Shown: piece after piece, positions 39,478 through 51,019 of the stretch
Layout of the letters: the number at the start of each line of letters is the position of its first letter
Numbering within the stretch: position 1 is the first letter of the stretch
Notes under the pieces: generated by a model
Told to the model about the DNA's origin: nothing
Databases searched by the model: none
Seen by the model: only the letters and a program-made list of their open reading frames with translations
Assembly (NCBI GenBank): GCA_032717465.1
Contig: CM064657.1
Location: forward strand, 19,750,232-19,814,231
DNA: 64,000 nt
Origin: Coenobita brevimanus
Lineage: Eukaryota > Arthropoda > Malacostraca > Decapoda > Coenobitidae
Direction of reading: 5' to 3'
Program-made: the position numbers and the translations under genes

Positions 39478-40260
39478 TTATGTCTGATAGGTGATCCAAC
39501 ACAGTGTAAGGCCCGTCCCACGGGCTCTGCAGCTTCGGTGACTGTCTCTTCCTCTGAGGATTGTATAACCAAACTTTACCACTTCTCTTGCCTTGGTATC
39601 ACATTTGCACTTCATCACTTCACTTGAAAAGTTTAGAACTTCTTGCACTTGATGATGTACCTCAGCCAGCCATTCTTGAAGATACTTCTCATAGCTGGAG
39701 GCATCTGTAGGCAGCTTCTTACCAGGTAGTCTTCCCATTAACAAGTCAACAGGTAAACATAACTTGTGGCTCAGCATCGGTTTTGCAGGGGTGTACCCGG
39801 TAGACTTGTGGGATGCAGATCGATTTGCCATCAGGAACACAGGTAATATCTGTAGTGAATACATGTGTCCACAACTTACATCACTGGCCCGACACCACTC
39901 TTCAGCATCCTGATACATGCCAGTCCAGTAGAACCATAGTGGGGTCAGCCTGGTCTTCTTGATCCCCAGTAACCTGTAGCACTCACGGAACACAACAGAC
40001 TCAAAGCTTCTACCTTGGTTTGAATGTAGCTCTTGTGACATCCCAAAACAACAAAAAAAGTTGGTCAACCAACACCTGATCAACAGTGGCAGCCTCTTGA
40101 TTGGGGATGACATAGGTTTCTGGCCACTTGGTGAGGTAGTCCATGGCAACACACATATAACAGTGACTGGCAGAGGTCCAGCAATGCCCACCATGACTTT
40201 TTCCATCGGTACCCACCATGACTCTTTTCATCGGTGCATCCATTTGGTACAGCTGGAGAG
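39478..40260 (-). pseudogene. Outer gypsy integrase
   Basis: In minus-strand order there is a VEEW..TCDV-like zinc-finger remnant (40355-40300), MDAPMKRVMVGTDG, YMCVAMDYLTKWPETYVIPNQEAATV (first catalytic Asp region) and ELHSNQGRSFESVVFRECYRLLGIKKTRLTP (second catalytic position, Asn in place of Asp). Where the third catalytic residue should lie, the sequence instead repeats the zinc-finger segment. A C-terminal part (LMGRLPGKKLPTD, VKFGYTIL) follows. Frames shift near 40100. It is non-functional. Confidence 0.8.
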
Positions 40261-41501
40261 GGGCGCAACCACATTTCTTGGGTCTCCTCTTGACACAACA
40301 TCACAGGTCCGATACCACTCTTCAACATCATGATGCATGCCAGTCCAGTAGAACCTCTATTGCAGCTGTCTTAGAGTTTTCTTCACTCCCAGGTGCCCAC
40401 TAATAATCTGGTTATGACACTCATCCAAGATCCCAGACCTCATTTTCTTTGGAACCACCAGTTGCCAATACTTGCTGAGGCCATCGGGTGTCCCTCACTG
40501 GTGCTCCAATAGTCCTTTGTTCAAATGAAGAAGGGCCCACTGACTCCAGTAACTGTTGCTTGAGGGTCTGAACCAGGAAACCTCTTCCCAAGATGGTCGC
40601 ACTGTCCTCCGCTGCAGCGACTTTAGCATTGGTTGTAAATCTGCATTCTCTATCTGCATCCTCGTCAGGTCTTCTTCAGCTGACATATGCCCTGCACCCA
40701 GTGGCGTCACCAGAGAGGGGCTAGGGGGGGCTAAGCCCCCCCAAATCAAGGACTCAGCCCCCCCAAAATTGCAGCCCCCCAAAATAATAATAATAAAAAA
40801 TCACCAGCTTACATAGTATGCTTGCAGCTCGGCATTGACCCACCTAGCTTTCCCCCAACCCCCTACCGCCAATCCACTTTTATTCGTGCATCCATATTAG
40901 TTTAATACAATATTATTTATAGCTATATAATGTGATTAGTTATTCACCATTTACGTAAACCTATGACTCAAATCATAATAGTTATAATATATTAGTTTCC
41001 CATATACTTTTTCCAAGCTTGGTTTTCTTTGAAATATATTTATTGCACAAAGAATGCAAGATTGTATTACATTTATCGGACTTATTATATATTTACAATA
41101 TATAATATGGTATATATTAATCACGGAGCTTTAAAATTGGATTATGCAATCTAAAATATCTGATCTATGCAATTTTTCACAAATTCGAATGTTCAGAGTA
41201 TCGGAACTCGGAATGTTTGTTTACATTGAGAAGTGTCTGTGAACTGTGACTAAATCCTGTGTTGTTTTCGGTTTTATTTGAATGTATTAGTTTCAGTGAC
41301 TGTATAGACGTTACTACGTTCCGGTATATTGCTAGCCACCTCACTGTACCTGTTCATTTTTGTTTTTACAGATATGAGATCTAGCCTATAAAGTACTTAG
41401 TTTGTTCAGTTGACACTCGACTGTCCGAACTGAATGTCATTTCCCATTTATAGGCTATTCTACAATAATACATTTGCGGATATCAGCCAGCAGGCACTCA
41501 A

Positions 41502-41684
41502 GTGATGAAAAGGTCATCTAAAAATCCTCAGGGACAGGGTGACATAAGGAAATTCTTTCGCACCCACACCTCCAAAGATGACTCAGATGAGTGCCAAGAA
41601 AATGTGGCTGTTACTGGGAATGAGACGCCAGAAGCAAAAGTGGACAATATGCAGTTTTTGAATTTTAGCACCATTATCGTATAG
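41502..41684 (+). pseudogene. hAT transposase N-terminal fragment
   Basis: The frame starts MMKRSSKNPQGQGDIRKFFR and continues with an acidic, Ser/Asp-rich stretch. The K..(G)DIR.FF pattern is typical of the first residues of TTF/ZMYM-like hAT transposases. The frame ends after 60 codons, and no BED, DDE or dimerisation domain follows. Probably a first-exon or deletion remnant of the autonomous parent. Confidence 0.55.
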
Positions 41685-42106
41685 TATAGTCCCTAAGGAT
41701 CACAAATAACCCCCATTATCCCATTCGGAAATTGATTATTACTCCCCTAAGATAGGTTAGGTATGTTGGGTTTGGTTTGGTTAGTTTTATTGTGTTCGGT
41801 GAGGGGCATTTCCGACAAAATGAAGGTCAGAAACATTCGAATCGCATCAAAAACTGCCAGAAAAATATATTGCACTACCTGGGGGGTGTATTGTCCACTT
41901 GTAAATATTTACCACCCCAGATAACCCCAAAGCTGAACCCATTCAGACATGTGTAAGTAGCCCTATATGAAACTATTTCAGTAGTCATTTTATGAAGCTT
42001 AGGCCAGGATTTTTTTTACTGATTTATTTTTAAATTGGCTAGGCCTAGGCTATTTCTCACTGTTGCAAATATATTGTCCTAAACTTACAGAGTGGGAAAG
42101 TAGGCT

Positions 42107-42112
<6 letters not shown>

Positions 42113-42140
<28 letters not shown>
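42113..42140. repeat. (CT)n microsatellite
   Basis: Short CT array inside the hAT element. Confidence 0.95.
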
Positions 42141-42143
<3 letters not shown>

Positions 42144-42599
42144 GTATTCATATGTCCTCTAAGTTTCTTACTAGTAGCCTGTGAGACCTTATTTTACTTT
42201 TTCTTCATCTATAGGCCTCAAAAATGCCCCTAAAACTACTCAATTTCCGAAAAAATTTTCCGGGGGGGCTTACAGCACCCCCCCCCCTGTACCCCCCAGC
42301 TGCATAGGCTCGCTTCGCTCACCCGCCCCCTTCTACCTACACCAGGGCTACAGCCTCCCCAAAATCTGACCCCTGGTGACGCCACTGCCTGCACCACAGT
42401 ACGGCTGCATTTCTTGCAACAGTCTTCATTTCTACTACACTGTCAGCACTCTGGGTAACAAGGCCAATGACTCAGGCTGTCAGCATTGCCATGTACGCAT
42501 CCAGGATGGTGCTGGTCCAGCTTCCCTGGAGAGTGTGCCAATTTCCTTCCAGATTCTTTAATGTCTTCAGCCACTTGAGTGCCGCATGGTTTCTCCTGA

Positions 42600-43780
42600 T
42601 AATGAAGTAGGACCCTTACAAGTAGGGATGGAAGAAATCAAAGCTCTTCATCACTGCCATGATCTCCTTATGGGTCACGAAGTAGTTATGCTCCAGTGGG
42701 CTGAGCTTCTTGGTGTAATATGCCATCACATACAGTTTCTCATCCTTCTTCCATGACTGAATTCCACCAATACCATGGTCACTAATGTCACAGCCCGGGA
42801 TAAATGGCTGACCCTGATCTGGGTATGGGAACACTGGAGACCTAGCCAGTGCATGCTTTTGGCGAAAGGTTATCTGAGTCACTGCTGTCCATACAAACTT
42901 CTGCTTCTTCCCCAACATCTTGTGCAGAGGTGCAGCTATCACTGCAAAGTCCTTGATAAAACGTCGACAGTAGGTATATAAACCCAGTAAACTCCATAGC
43001 TCCTTCACACAAGTTGGAACCTGCCAGTTTTCACAGCTGCCACCTTCCCCAGATCGGTACAGACGCTGCCTTCACCTACAATGTATCCCAGGTACTTCAC
43101 TTTCTTCTGAAACATGTAACCTTAGGGTTCAGCTTGAGATGGGCTGCTCAGATCCTGTTGAGCACCTCTGACAGCCTTTCCAATTCCTGGTTAAAAGTCC
43201 GTCCAAACACAATTACATCATCCAGATAAATGAGAGCTGTCTGCCAGTGCAGGCCTTCCAGTGAAGAATCCATGAAACGCCCAAAAGTAGCTGGTGTATT
43301 GCATAAGCAAAATGGCTTCACTTTAAATTGCCATAAACCCTGTCTTTATGAGAAGGCTGTTTCCTCCTTGTCTTCTCTGCAGCCTTGACTTAGTGGTATC
43401 CTACTTTCATATCTAGGGTGGAGAACCACTTGGCACGTGACAGAGAATCCAGTGTGTCAACACTCCTTGGCAAGGGATATGCATCCTTCACTGTCACTTC
43501 ATTCAGGGTTTGATAATCCACAGTGCCTTACCGAGCCATCCTTCTTCCTTAGGTACCAGAACCACTGATGATGCCCAAGGACCGCTGGACTTTTATCACT
43601 CCTTGACTTTGGAGAATCTCCATCACCTTCTCCATTTCTTGCCGTTGACCTGGCACCATCCTCTGCACTGGCTGTTTAGTTGTTTGGTGATCCCTGGTAT
43701 ACAATGCTCCACCAGATCAGTGCATCCCAGGTCTAGGTCCCTCGCTGAAAAAAACATTAGCAAACTTCGTCAGCAGCTGC
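42600..43780 (-). pseudogene. Outer gypsy reverse transcriptase and RNase H
   Basis: On the minus strand, from about 43760, there is a degraded RT with DLDLGCTDLVEHCIPG. The catalytic YLDDVIVFGR is intact (YLDD codons at 43228-43217). RNase H then follows: LWSLLGLYTYCRRFIKDFAVIAAPLHKML (42990), DISDHGIGGIQSWKKDEK and AYYTKKLSPLEHNYFVTHKEIMAV to 42619. Stops are frequent between 43750 and 43010. The catalytic YLDD survives although the frame around it is broken. Confidence 0.85.
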
Positions 43781-43784
43781 CCCT

Positions 43785-44004
43785 CAACTTCAGCACTTGT
43801 GAGTCATCCAGGCATTGGTCACTCCTAAAAATAGGTCTTGTAAGTGGTCTGTCAGATACTCATCTTCTTTGACTACACTCCTTTTACAGGCCTACAACTT
43901 CAGCACTTGTGAGTCATCCAGGCATTGGCAACTCCTGAAGATAGGTCTTGTAAGTAGTCCGGCAGATACCTATCTTCTTTGACTACACTCGTCTTACAGG
44001 CCTA
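43785..44004. repeat. 110-bp tandem duplication in outer gypsy pol
   Basis: Units at 43785-43894 and 43895-44004 both begin CAACTTCAGCACTTGTG and end TTACAGGCCTA. They differ at roughly ten positions. The duplication falls in the protease-RT linker and shifts spacing there. Confidence 0.85.
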
Positions 44005-44650
44005 CCTCTGATGCCACCCAGGGTCCACCTCTCGGCACAGTCCCGCAATTTCTCCCTCTATGAGAGAAATTACCCACCACAACCAGCACTTCACCTGCAC
44101 CTGTTTCCACCAAAAGTCTCCACACCATCACTCTGGCCTTCGTCTTCAACCGTACATCAGGTTCCACTACCCCTAGACTGCTGTAAAAAGAGCCATTCAC
44201 CTTGCACTGGAGGAATAGTTCTGATATTGGTGGTATGACAGTAGTGCAGAGTCCCTTCACTTCGCCACCAGAACCGGTATGTCTCACTGCCATAATAGGA
44301 TCCAATCATCCTCAAACCTTCAGCTTCATGGAGCTGAAGTCCAGCTCACATCCCATGGATATCAGATAGCCCAGACCAAGAAGGCAAGGATCCTCCACCT
44401 CAGCTACATAGACTGGAAGCATGGCCTCTTGCCATGCCACTTCAGTACGCAGTTATGCTACACAATTGTTCTGGTGACTCATGCAGATACCTATGATGTA
44501 ACACATCAGGCCTCACAAAAGTCTGCTCTGAGGCTGAATCAGTCACCAGGGAACACACTTTGCTGTCTATTCTTCCATCTACTCGCACACTGTCGATTGC
44601 AGTTCTCATGCATTACCTGGTGGTGGAGCTACTTAGGTAAAGCTGGCTGA
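44005..44650 (-). pseudogene. Outer gypsy protease remnant and linker
   Basis: On the minus strand near 44545-44515 a VTDS.SEQTFVRPD stretch corresponds to the aspartic protease active site region of gypsy elements, with the usual D(S/T)GA degraded to D-S-A. A linker frame (44305-43994) with KARVMVWRLLVETGAGEV follows. It is broken by stops. Confidence 0.55.
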
Positions 44651-44660
44651 TGGTTGCCCC

Positions 44661-45237
44661 TTAACACCAGCCTCCACTAGCTTTCTGCTTCTTTCTGGTC
44701 TTCCACAGCCTTCTTCTTATCCTCCTTTTTCTTTCTTGGACACTCAGAACTAAGGTGTCCCACCTTACTACATGTCCAACACCCTTTTGGTGCAATTGTA
44801 GATTTCCTTGCACTGCTCCATTCTTGCTCCATCTTCCATTTGTAACAATCCTCCTTGTGTTTCGGCTTCCTGCAGAACCAGCAACCTCCTCCAATCTTCT
44901 CCTGTTCCCTCTTCCACTTGTATTAATCTTCTATCCTATGTCCTGGCTTTTCACAGTACCAGCAATTACCATCAAATTTTTCCGCTTCATATACATGCCT
45001 TTTTCTTCCCTTGAATCCTGCACTATGACCTGCCTGAAAAGTGGATGTACTGGACCTGACACAGGACTCAAATTTTAGAGCCCTGGCTAGTGCTTCTTGC
45101 ATACTTCTGGGTTGTGCCTGCATTACTTGAACTTTCATCTCTGCACTATCAAGAGCATCGATGAACTGGTCCCCCAGAAGAATAGCCAAGAACTTAGGTG
45201 CTGCTCCAGGGTATGCCTTGTATGCCATACTCTCCAA
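44661..45237 (-). pseudogene. Outer gypsy Gag C-terminal part with zinc knuckles
   Basis: On the minus strand from 45237: DLESMAYKAYPGAAPKFLAILLGDQFIDAL, RSMQEALARALKFES and a CCHC knuckle C-W-Y-C-EKPGH (about 44960). A second knuckle CWTCSKVGHLSSEC lies near 44785-44745 in a different frame. Capsid/nucleocapsid of a gypsy Gag. The continuation toward the N-terminus was displaced to 51343 onward by the inner gypsy insertion. Confidence 0.8.
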
Positions 45238-45242
45238 GTCAT

Positions 45243-45565
45243 TGTATAGATATGAAATATTACCATGCTGCCACTTCAATGTTGCCATACTATGTGCTGT
45301 GTCTCGCTGTCTCTGTGATTCTTGTACTGTATATATGTCCCATGTGTCAGTTAGTTAGACATGACAATGCCACATCTAGCTAGCCAGCCCAGTCCTAGTC
45401 AGTTCCTCACCAGCTTTCGCCCTGTTACTACATGCTGATACCCTGTTCTCTGCCCTGCCTGTATCTCCAGTAATAAAGTCACCCCAGTCCTCTGCATTTC
45501 TCCAGGACCTTCCCTTCAGCCTTACCCTCGCTGGAACAGTTAGGAGGTTTCGGGACATCATACCA
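45243..45565 (+). repeat. Inner gypsy 5' LTR
   Basis: Starts TGTATAG, ends CATACCA and contains CAGTAATAAAGTCACC, a polyadenylation-type AATAAA. Matches 51020-51337. Confidence 0.95.
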
Positions 45566-45580
45566 TGGCGCAGTGAGGAG
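45566..45580 (+). promoter_or_regulatory. Inner gypsy primer binding site
   Basis: TGGCGCAGTGAGGAG begins immediately after the 5' LTR. A TGG start, complementary to a tRNA CCA end, is the hallmark of a PBS. I do not assign the tRNA. Confidence 0.75.
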
Positions 45581-46063
45581 TTTGAGAGACGGTGCAAGAC
45601 TGGGGACATGAATGACTGCCACCATTACCGACGCCAGGGACTTCGAATTGGACCCCTACAATGCCACCCCTGGATCTAAAGTGTTTGGTGCAGTGACAGT
45701 GCAGTGTTTAGTGCAGTGTAGTGTTCAGTGCAGTGTTCGTGTGGTGTCGTGTGCGCTTTAGCGTGGCAGAGAGACACTCCCCGGCCCTCACGTTGCCTAA
45801 ACCAGATATAGAGAGAGAGCGGACACCCTCCCGCTCAGACCGCTACCAGGTGACAGGAGAGTCGACAACCCTCGCGACACCGCCACCGCTTGCCCGCACA
45901 TGTGCACACACACACATGTTCGTATACCCCACCTGACTGACTGCACCCATGCACACCACACTGCCACGCCAACCGCACCGCCCTACTGCAAGCACCTGCG
46001 CTGTGACAAGGCACTGCACATCCTCCTGCACATCTTCTCGACTACGACGACAACGTATCCAGA

Positions 46064-47487
46064 ATGGCAGAGCGACGAGATCCACAGGGAGACACCACTG
46101 AGGAGTATGAAAATAGTGCTACATCTTCATTGCTCCCACCACTCACATCCAGTTCGCCCGACACACCTCCCACACAAGCCGACGGCAACGACCTACTCCG
46201 CCTCACTCACCACACACAAGGTATATTACATCTTGTACAGTTCCTGCAAGTATCCCATCAGCAAGAAGAACGAAGAAGACAGCAAGAGGAGAAAGTCAGA
46301 CGTAGAGAAGAAGAAAGAAGAAGACAGTAAGAGGAGGAATTCAGATGTAGAGAAGAAGAAAGAAGAAGACAAGAAGAGGACAGAAGAAGACAAGAAGAGC
46401 TCGCCTTTCGTCTTCAGCTGGAACAGCAGAGGAAAGAGGATAACCAAGTGTTCACGAATTTGATCGCATCATTGGCAGCAAGAACGTTGTCACCAGCCCC
46501 AGCACCTGAACCCCAGGCCCTACAGAGTTCGCCTGCTGTCCCTCCGGCCCCATCTTCCGACCGTCAGCCTCTTCAAAGCCCACCTGCCAAACTTCCTCCC
46601 ACAGTCTTTGACCCCCAACTGCCTCAGAGCTCACCTGCCTACCACCTGCCCACCCAGGCACCGCGTCTTCCCGACCTCCCCGCACCTCCTCAGCCCACCC
46701 CAGGACTACTCGCCCGCCCCCCATCCGAGTATCAACCCTCGTCGACCCCTCTATGCCCCCTCCACCGTCTATTGGCAACACTACACCTCACCCCGGGAAC
46801 AAGCCCGCAGTCTCCAGCCCCCCACCTCTTCAAGCCGACACTACTTTTCAAGTCTACCAACAATGGTGCCGTCGATTTGAAGACTACGCACTCATGACGG
46901 ATCTCCACCAGATGCCCCATTATAAGCAGCTCATTCAGCTACGATCATGCATTTCCTTAGATGTGCAATGCATCTTGGAACACACCCTCGTCATTCCCCC
47001 TAACTCTTACACCCCTGTGACAGAGATATTGGAGGCCCTGCAGGGACACTTCTGAGGCCTCCGCAATGAAGCCTTACGCCGTCGGGAACTGCTCTCCTGC
47101 AAGCAAGCCACCGGGGAATCAATCTCAGACTATTACGCACGTCTAATGGATTTAGCTGCCGAAGTAGACCTTTGCCCTGGAGACCCAGTGACGTGTGCAG
47201 AGATCCAGCTGAAAATGTTAATGTTAATGGGAGTATGCAACGAAGACTTGCTGCAGAAGCTTGTTCTCCTTGATCCTACCGCATCACTTACCGACTTTGT
47301 CACCTGCTGCCGGTCACACGAGGCTGCGAGAGCGGCGGCATCAGCAATACGTCGCACCAGGACAAATACAAGCCGTCTCTGTGTACAAGAAAAACCGACG
47401 AACCTCAAAGACAGAAGCCCCGCAGCAGCCTACAACAACAAGACCCTCGACCAGCGACCCCTGCCGAAGTTGTCAACACCAGCATGA
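46064..47487 (+). pseudogene. Inner gypsy Gag
   Basis: The first ATG in a good position is 46064 (MAERRDPQGDTTEEYENS). The N-terminal part has a Glu/Arg-rich coiled-coil-like run (about residues 65-120) and a long Pro/Ser-rich segment. The capsid-like part lies in another frame from about 46800 (FQVYQQWCRRFEDYALMTDL, then LRRRELLSCKQATGESISDYYARLMDLA). Breaks: TAA at 46328-46330, a frame change between 46760 and 46850, and TGA at 47053-47055. The zinc knuckles lie in the next frame. Confidence 0.82.
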
Positions 47488-49680
47488 CCCTGGGAAGTGC
47501 CCTGCAGTAGACAGTATATGTGCGAATTGCGGATTTCAGGGACACTGGACCCGCACACCTAGATGTCCCGCCAAAGAAGCCCAATGTCGATCCTGCAACA
47601 AACGTGGTCATTACGCCAAATGCTGCAAGACAAAGAAAAACCAGGGAAAAGAACCAGACAGCTCTTTCAACAATGACAGGCCTTCCTGCTCAGACAGATC
47701 TTCTCCGCCACCCCCTTCCAAGACTAGAACTTGCAAGCGTGTGGTTGACACCTCGAGTGACAAGTCCCCCATGCCCGTCAGTGTCCGCCTATCCCACGGC
47801 AACACATCCTCCAGCCTACTGATGTTACCAGACATGGGTGCGGAGATAACGGTGATTGGCCCGCAGCACCGGGATGCACTTGACATCCCCATGAGCAGCT
47901 TATCACCCCCACCCTTAAAAGACGTGCTCACAGCGGATGGTTCCCTGATGTCTCCAGCCTTGGGTTGTTTCCAGGCAATGTTACAACTTGGCCCCAAGTC
48001 TTGCCTCGCGACAGTGCAAGTGTGCGAGGGCGTCCAGACCCCCCTCTTGTTGTACGGTCACTGTCAAGAGCTGGCCATAGTCTCACCTGAGTTCCCTAAA
48101 CCCATCCTCACTGTGACACACGTCAACAGATGCGCAGAGCTGCCTATCTCCACCACGACATCGCCCGAAGCCGCTAGGGAGTTCTTCCTACAAGAGTTCG
48201 GCGACGTCCTTGTCTCCAAGGCCGACCTACAGACGACGCCACTCAAGAAAATGACAGGCTCCCCGATGAGAATCCACCTCAAGCCAGATGCAATGCCCTT
48301 CGCAATTCACATGCCCAGACCCATCCCCTTCGCCTTCAAGGACCAGGTAAAGGAGGAACTCGACTCTCGTGCAACAGGGGATCATAGCACCTGCAGGTGA
48401 CAAGCCCTCAGAGTGGTGCCACTCAATGGTCCTCGTGCCCAAGCCCAAAGGCGTACGCGTCACGGTGGACCTCACCCGCCTTAACTCCCAAGTCTCACGT
48501 CCCTCACCTACGCCCATAGCAGCAGTCCGCAGTGTCACCCCGTCAGCTAGATATTTTACCACCACTGACGCACTACATGGATACTGGCAGATGGAGTTAG
48601 CAGAAGATTGCCACCTCACCACGTTTATCACGCCTTACGGCAGTTTCCATCACTGCCGCGGACCAATGGGCTTTGCAGCAACTGGCGACACCTACTGCCT
48701 CTGAGGTGACATGGCCTTGCAGGGTGTCATCAACTGTGTAAAGGTGGTGGACAATATTCTCCTCTTTGATGACGACCTCCCTGCCCACTTGAGGAGGATT
48801 TATCAAATGCTGACCAGATGCCGTGCCTATGGCATCACTTTGAACAAGGACAAGTTTGTGGTTGCCGCACCACAGGTCAACTTCTGTGGGTATACGATCT
48901 CACCAGAGGACATCGCAGCTGACAAGGAGAAAGTGAAAGCCATCAGAGACTTCCCTACACCGACAAACCTCACTGACCTTCGATCGTTCATGGGCTTAGT
49001 CAATCAACTCACAGACTTCACCCCCGAGGTAGCTATGACAGCACAGCCCTTACGCCCGCTAATGAGCCCCAAGCGCTCATTCATATGGACACCAGACCAC
49101 GAGCAAGCATTTAACGGCGTCAAAAAGGCACTGGTTCCACCACCAGTACTAGCACCTTTCGACCCGACCTTGTCTGTAGTCCTCCAGACAGATGCCTCTC
49201 ATCTCTACGGCATTGGATATGCCCTCCTGCAAGATCACGGTCAAGGCACACTACGTCTAGTTCAGTGTGGTTCTCGATTCCTGACTGATGCCGAGACCCG
49301 CTACGCTACAATCGAACTGGAAATGTTAGCAGTTGCCTGGGCCATGGCCAAATGCCGACTTTAATTGTCAGGATTACAGCACTTCACTCTCATGACCGAC
49401 CATCGACCTCTTATCCCGATCCTGAACCACTACACATTGGACGCCATCGAGAATCCTCACCTCCAACGCCTCAAAGAGAAGGTTGCACCATACATGTTCA
49501 CAGCCGTGGGCGCGCAGGGAAACAGCTGTGTATACCAGATGCACTCTCCCGAGTCCCAGTCAGCTGCCCCATGCCTGAAGACGAAGAGGACTGCACTGTG
49601 ACTACCGCACACGTCCGGCCCTTAATCACACACACCGCCACTTCTTCAGATGACCAGACAGTGACATCCCTCATTGACGC
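47410..49680 (+). pseudogene. Inner gypsy nucleocapsid, protease, reverse transcriptase and RNase H
   Basis: Three zinc-knuckle motifs occupy 47462-47627. The protease motif at 47831-47842 reads D-M-G-A where the family has D-(S/T)-G-A. RT starts after a frame change near 48370 (LVPKPKGVRVTVDLTRLN), has a TGA at 48702-48704 and a catalytic motif VVDN (48744-48755) in place of xxDD. RNase H (LQTDASHLYGIGYALLQ, TIELEMLAVAWA) has a TAA at 49362-49364 and a frame change near 49515. Polymerase and protease are both inactivated. Confidence 0.88.
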
Positions 49681-50993
49681 TGGAGGTTCGCACCGCCGCC
49701 ACTCAAGACCCAGCCTACAGTCGTCTGCTCGCCTACGTATCCGCCGGATTTCCCACCAACTGCTACAACCTGCACACCTCCACCCTACCCTACTGGAAGC
49801 TACGAGACAGCCTCTACGCGGACAGAGAACTTGTACTATACCGCCCTCAGATCGTCATTCCTGCTGCCTTCCGACAACGCACCTTAGCCCGCCTCCACGA
49901 CAGCCACTGAGGTGTTGAAGCCACCAGACGTCGAGCCAGACAGACTGTCTTCTGGCCTGGCATCGATTCAGACATTAAAAACACCGTGGAAGCCTGTGAG
50001 GCTTGCCAGCAACTCCGACCCAGCCAGCAGCAGGAACCATACAGGAATGACGACCATCCGACGAGGCCTTTTGAGTCTGTGTCAGCCGACTTTTTCCAAG
50101 TAGCCGGGAAATCGTTCCTGGTGATCGCTGACAGACTGTTTGGATGGCCAGTGGTCATCCCCTGTGGCCGAGACACCACCGCAACCAGGGTCATCTGGAT
50201 GTTCTGCGGATACTTCCGAGAAGTGGGAGTGCCTCTCCGCCTCAGGACCGACGGCGGACCCCCATTCTCCAGCACCGACTTTAGACAGTTCACACAATGA
50301 TGGGGTGTCCATCACCTCATCATCTCACCACACTACCCCCAGTCAAACAGCCACGCTGAGGCAGATGTCAAAGCTGTCAAGTACCTCATTCTCAAGACGG
50401 CACCGACAGGGAACATCGACACCGAGGAATTCGACAGAGGCCTACTTGAGTTACGCAACACCCCAACCCCTGCCGGACGCTCTCCTGCCCAGGTCTTGTA
50501 CGACCGCCCTCTTCGCACCTGTGTACCAGCCCACCCCGAGTCCTCTGAAGAGTGGCAGGCCAAGGCCGAGGAATGTGACCAGCGCGAAGCAGCCCAGGCC
50601 GACCAAGTGACCAGTCGGTACAACACGCACGCCCGACCTCTTCCCAGCTTGACCATAGGACAGCGAGTCAGGATTCAGGACCCGACTTCACACCGCTGGG
50701 ACAAAGTTGGGGTCATTATGGGCCGCGGCAGGGCACGACATTACGAGGTACGCCTGCCTAGTGGTCGTGTGTGGTGGAGGAATAGACGTCATCTCCGCCA
50801 GGCACCTCTCCCTAGTGACAACGCTCTACCCCAGTGCACAGTGCAACCCGAGAGTGTCAGTGAGAACCCCCCACCCGAGTCCCCTGTGGTCCCTTGCTCA
50901 GGCCCGGAACTAAGGCCCTCACTTTACCCCTCCACTGCCCCTTGCCTCTCTACTCGCCTCGCAGAAAAGAGACTAAGATCTGCTCGAGAGTGA
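49681..50993 (+). pseudogene. Inner gypsy integrase
   Basis: One frame with TGA codons at 49908-49910 and 50298-50300. In order: the zinc-binding segment (LHDSH, CEACQQLRPSQQ), the core with the first Asp in ESVSADFFQVAGKSF, the second in LRTDGGPPFSS and the Glu in NSHAEADVKAVK, so the DDE triad is retained. A C-terminal domain (LTIGQRVRIQDPTSHRWDKVGVIMGRG.AR.YEV.LPSGRVWWRNRRHLR) of the GPY/F-like type ends at a stop at 50991-50993. No env follows. Confidence 0.9.
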
Positions 50994-51003
50994 ACTACGA
51001 GCA

Positions 51004-51019
51004 TGAAGGGGGGGGGAGG
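51004..51019 (+). promoter_or_regulatory. Inner gypsy polypurine tract
   Basis: GAAGGGGGGGGGAGG directly precedes the 3' LTR, where plus-strand DNA synthesis would be primed. Confidence 0.8.

Larger units (their letters stand above)
40699..42387. mobile_element. hAT-type DNA transposon, internally deleted
   Basis: Perfect 15-bp terminal inverted repeats, CAGTGGCGTCACCAG (40699-40713) and its complement (42373-42387), are flanked by the 8-bp duplication CCTGCACC (40691-40698, 42388-42395). An 8-bp duplication and CAG-type termini are the hAT signature. It lies within the outer gypsy between RNase H and integrase. The subterminal regions are G/C-run rich (GGCTAGGGGGGGCTAAGCC near 40720). The 1689-bp length and single short coding remnant mean it is nonautonomous. 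Confidence 0.92.

Noticed and set aside
46226..46447. A Leu/Phe/Ser-rich membrane-like minus-strand frame
   Set aside because: Antisense of the Glu/Arg-rich coiled coil in inner gypsy Gag.
50994..51019. An envelope gene in the inner gypsy
   Set aside because: The polypurine tract and 3' LTR follow within about 30 bases of the integrase stop, leaving no room.
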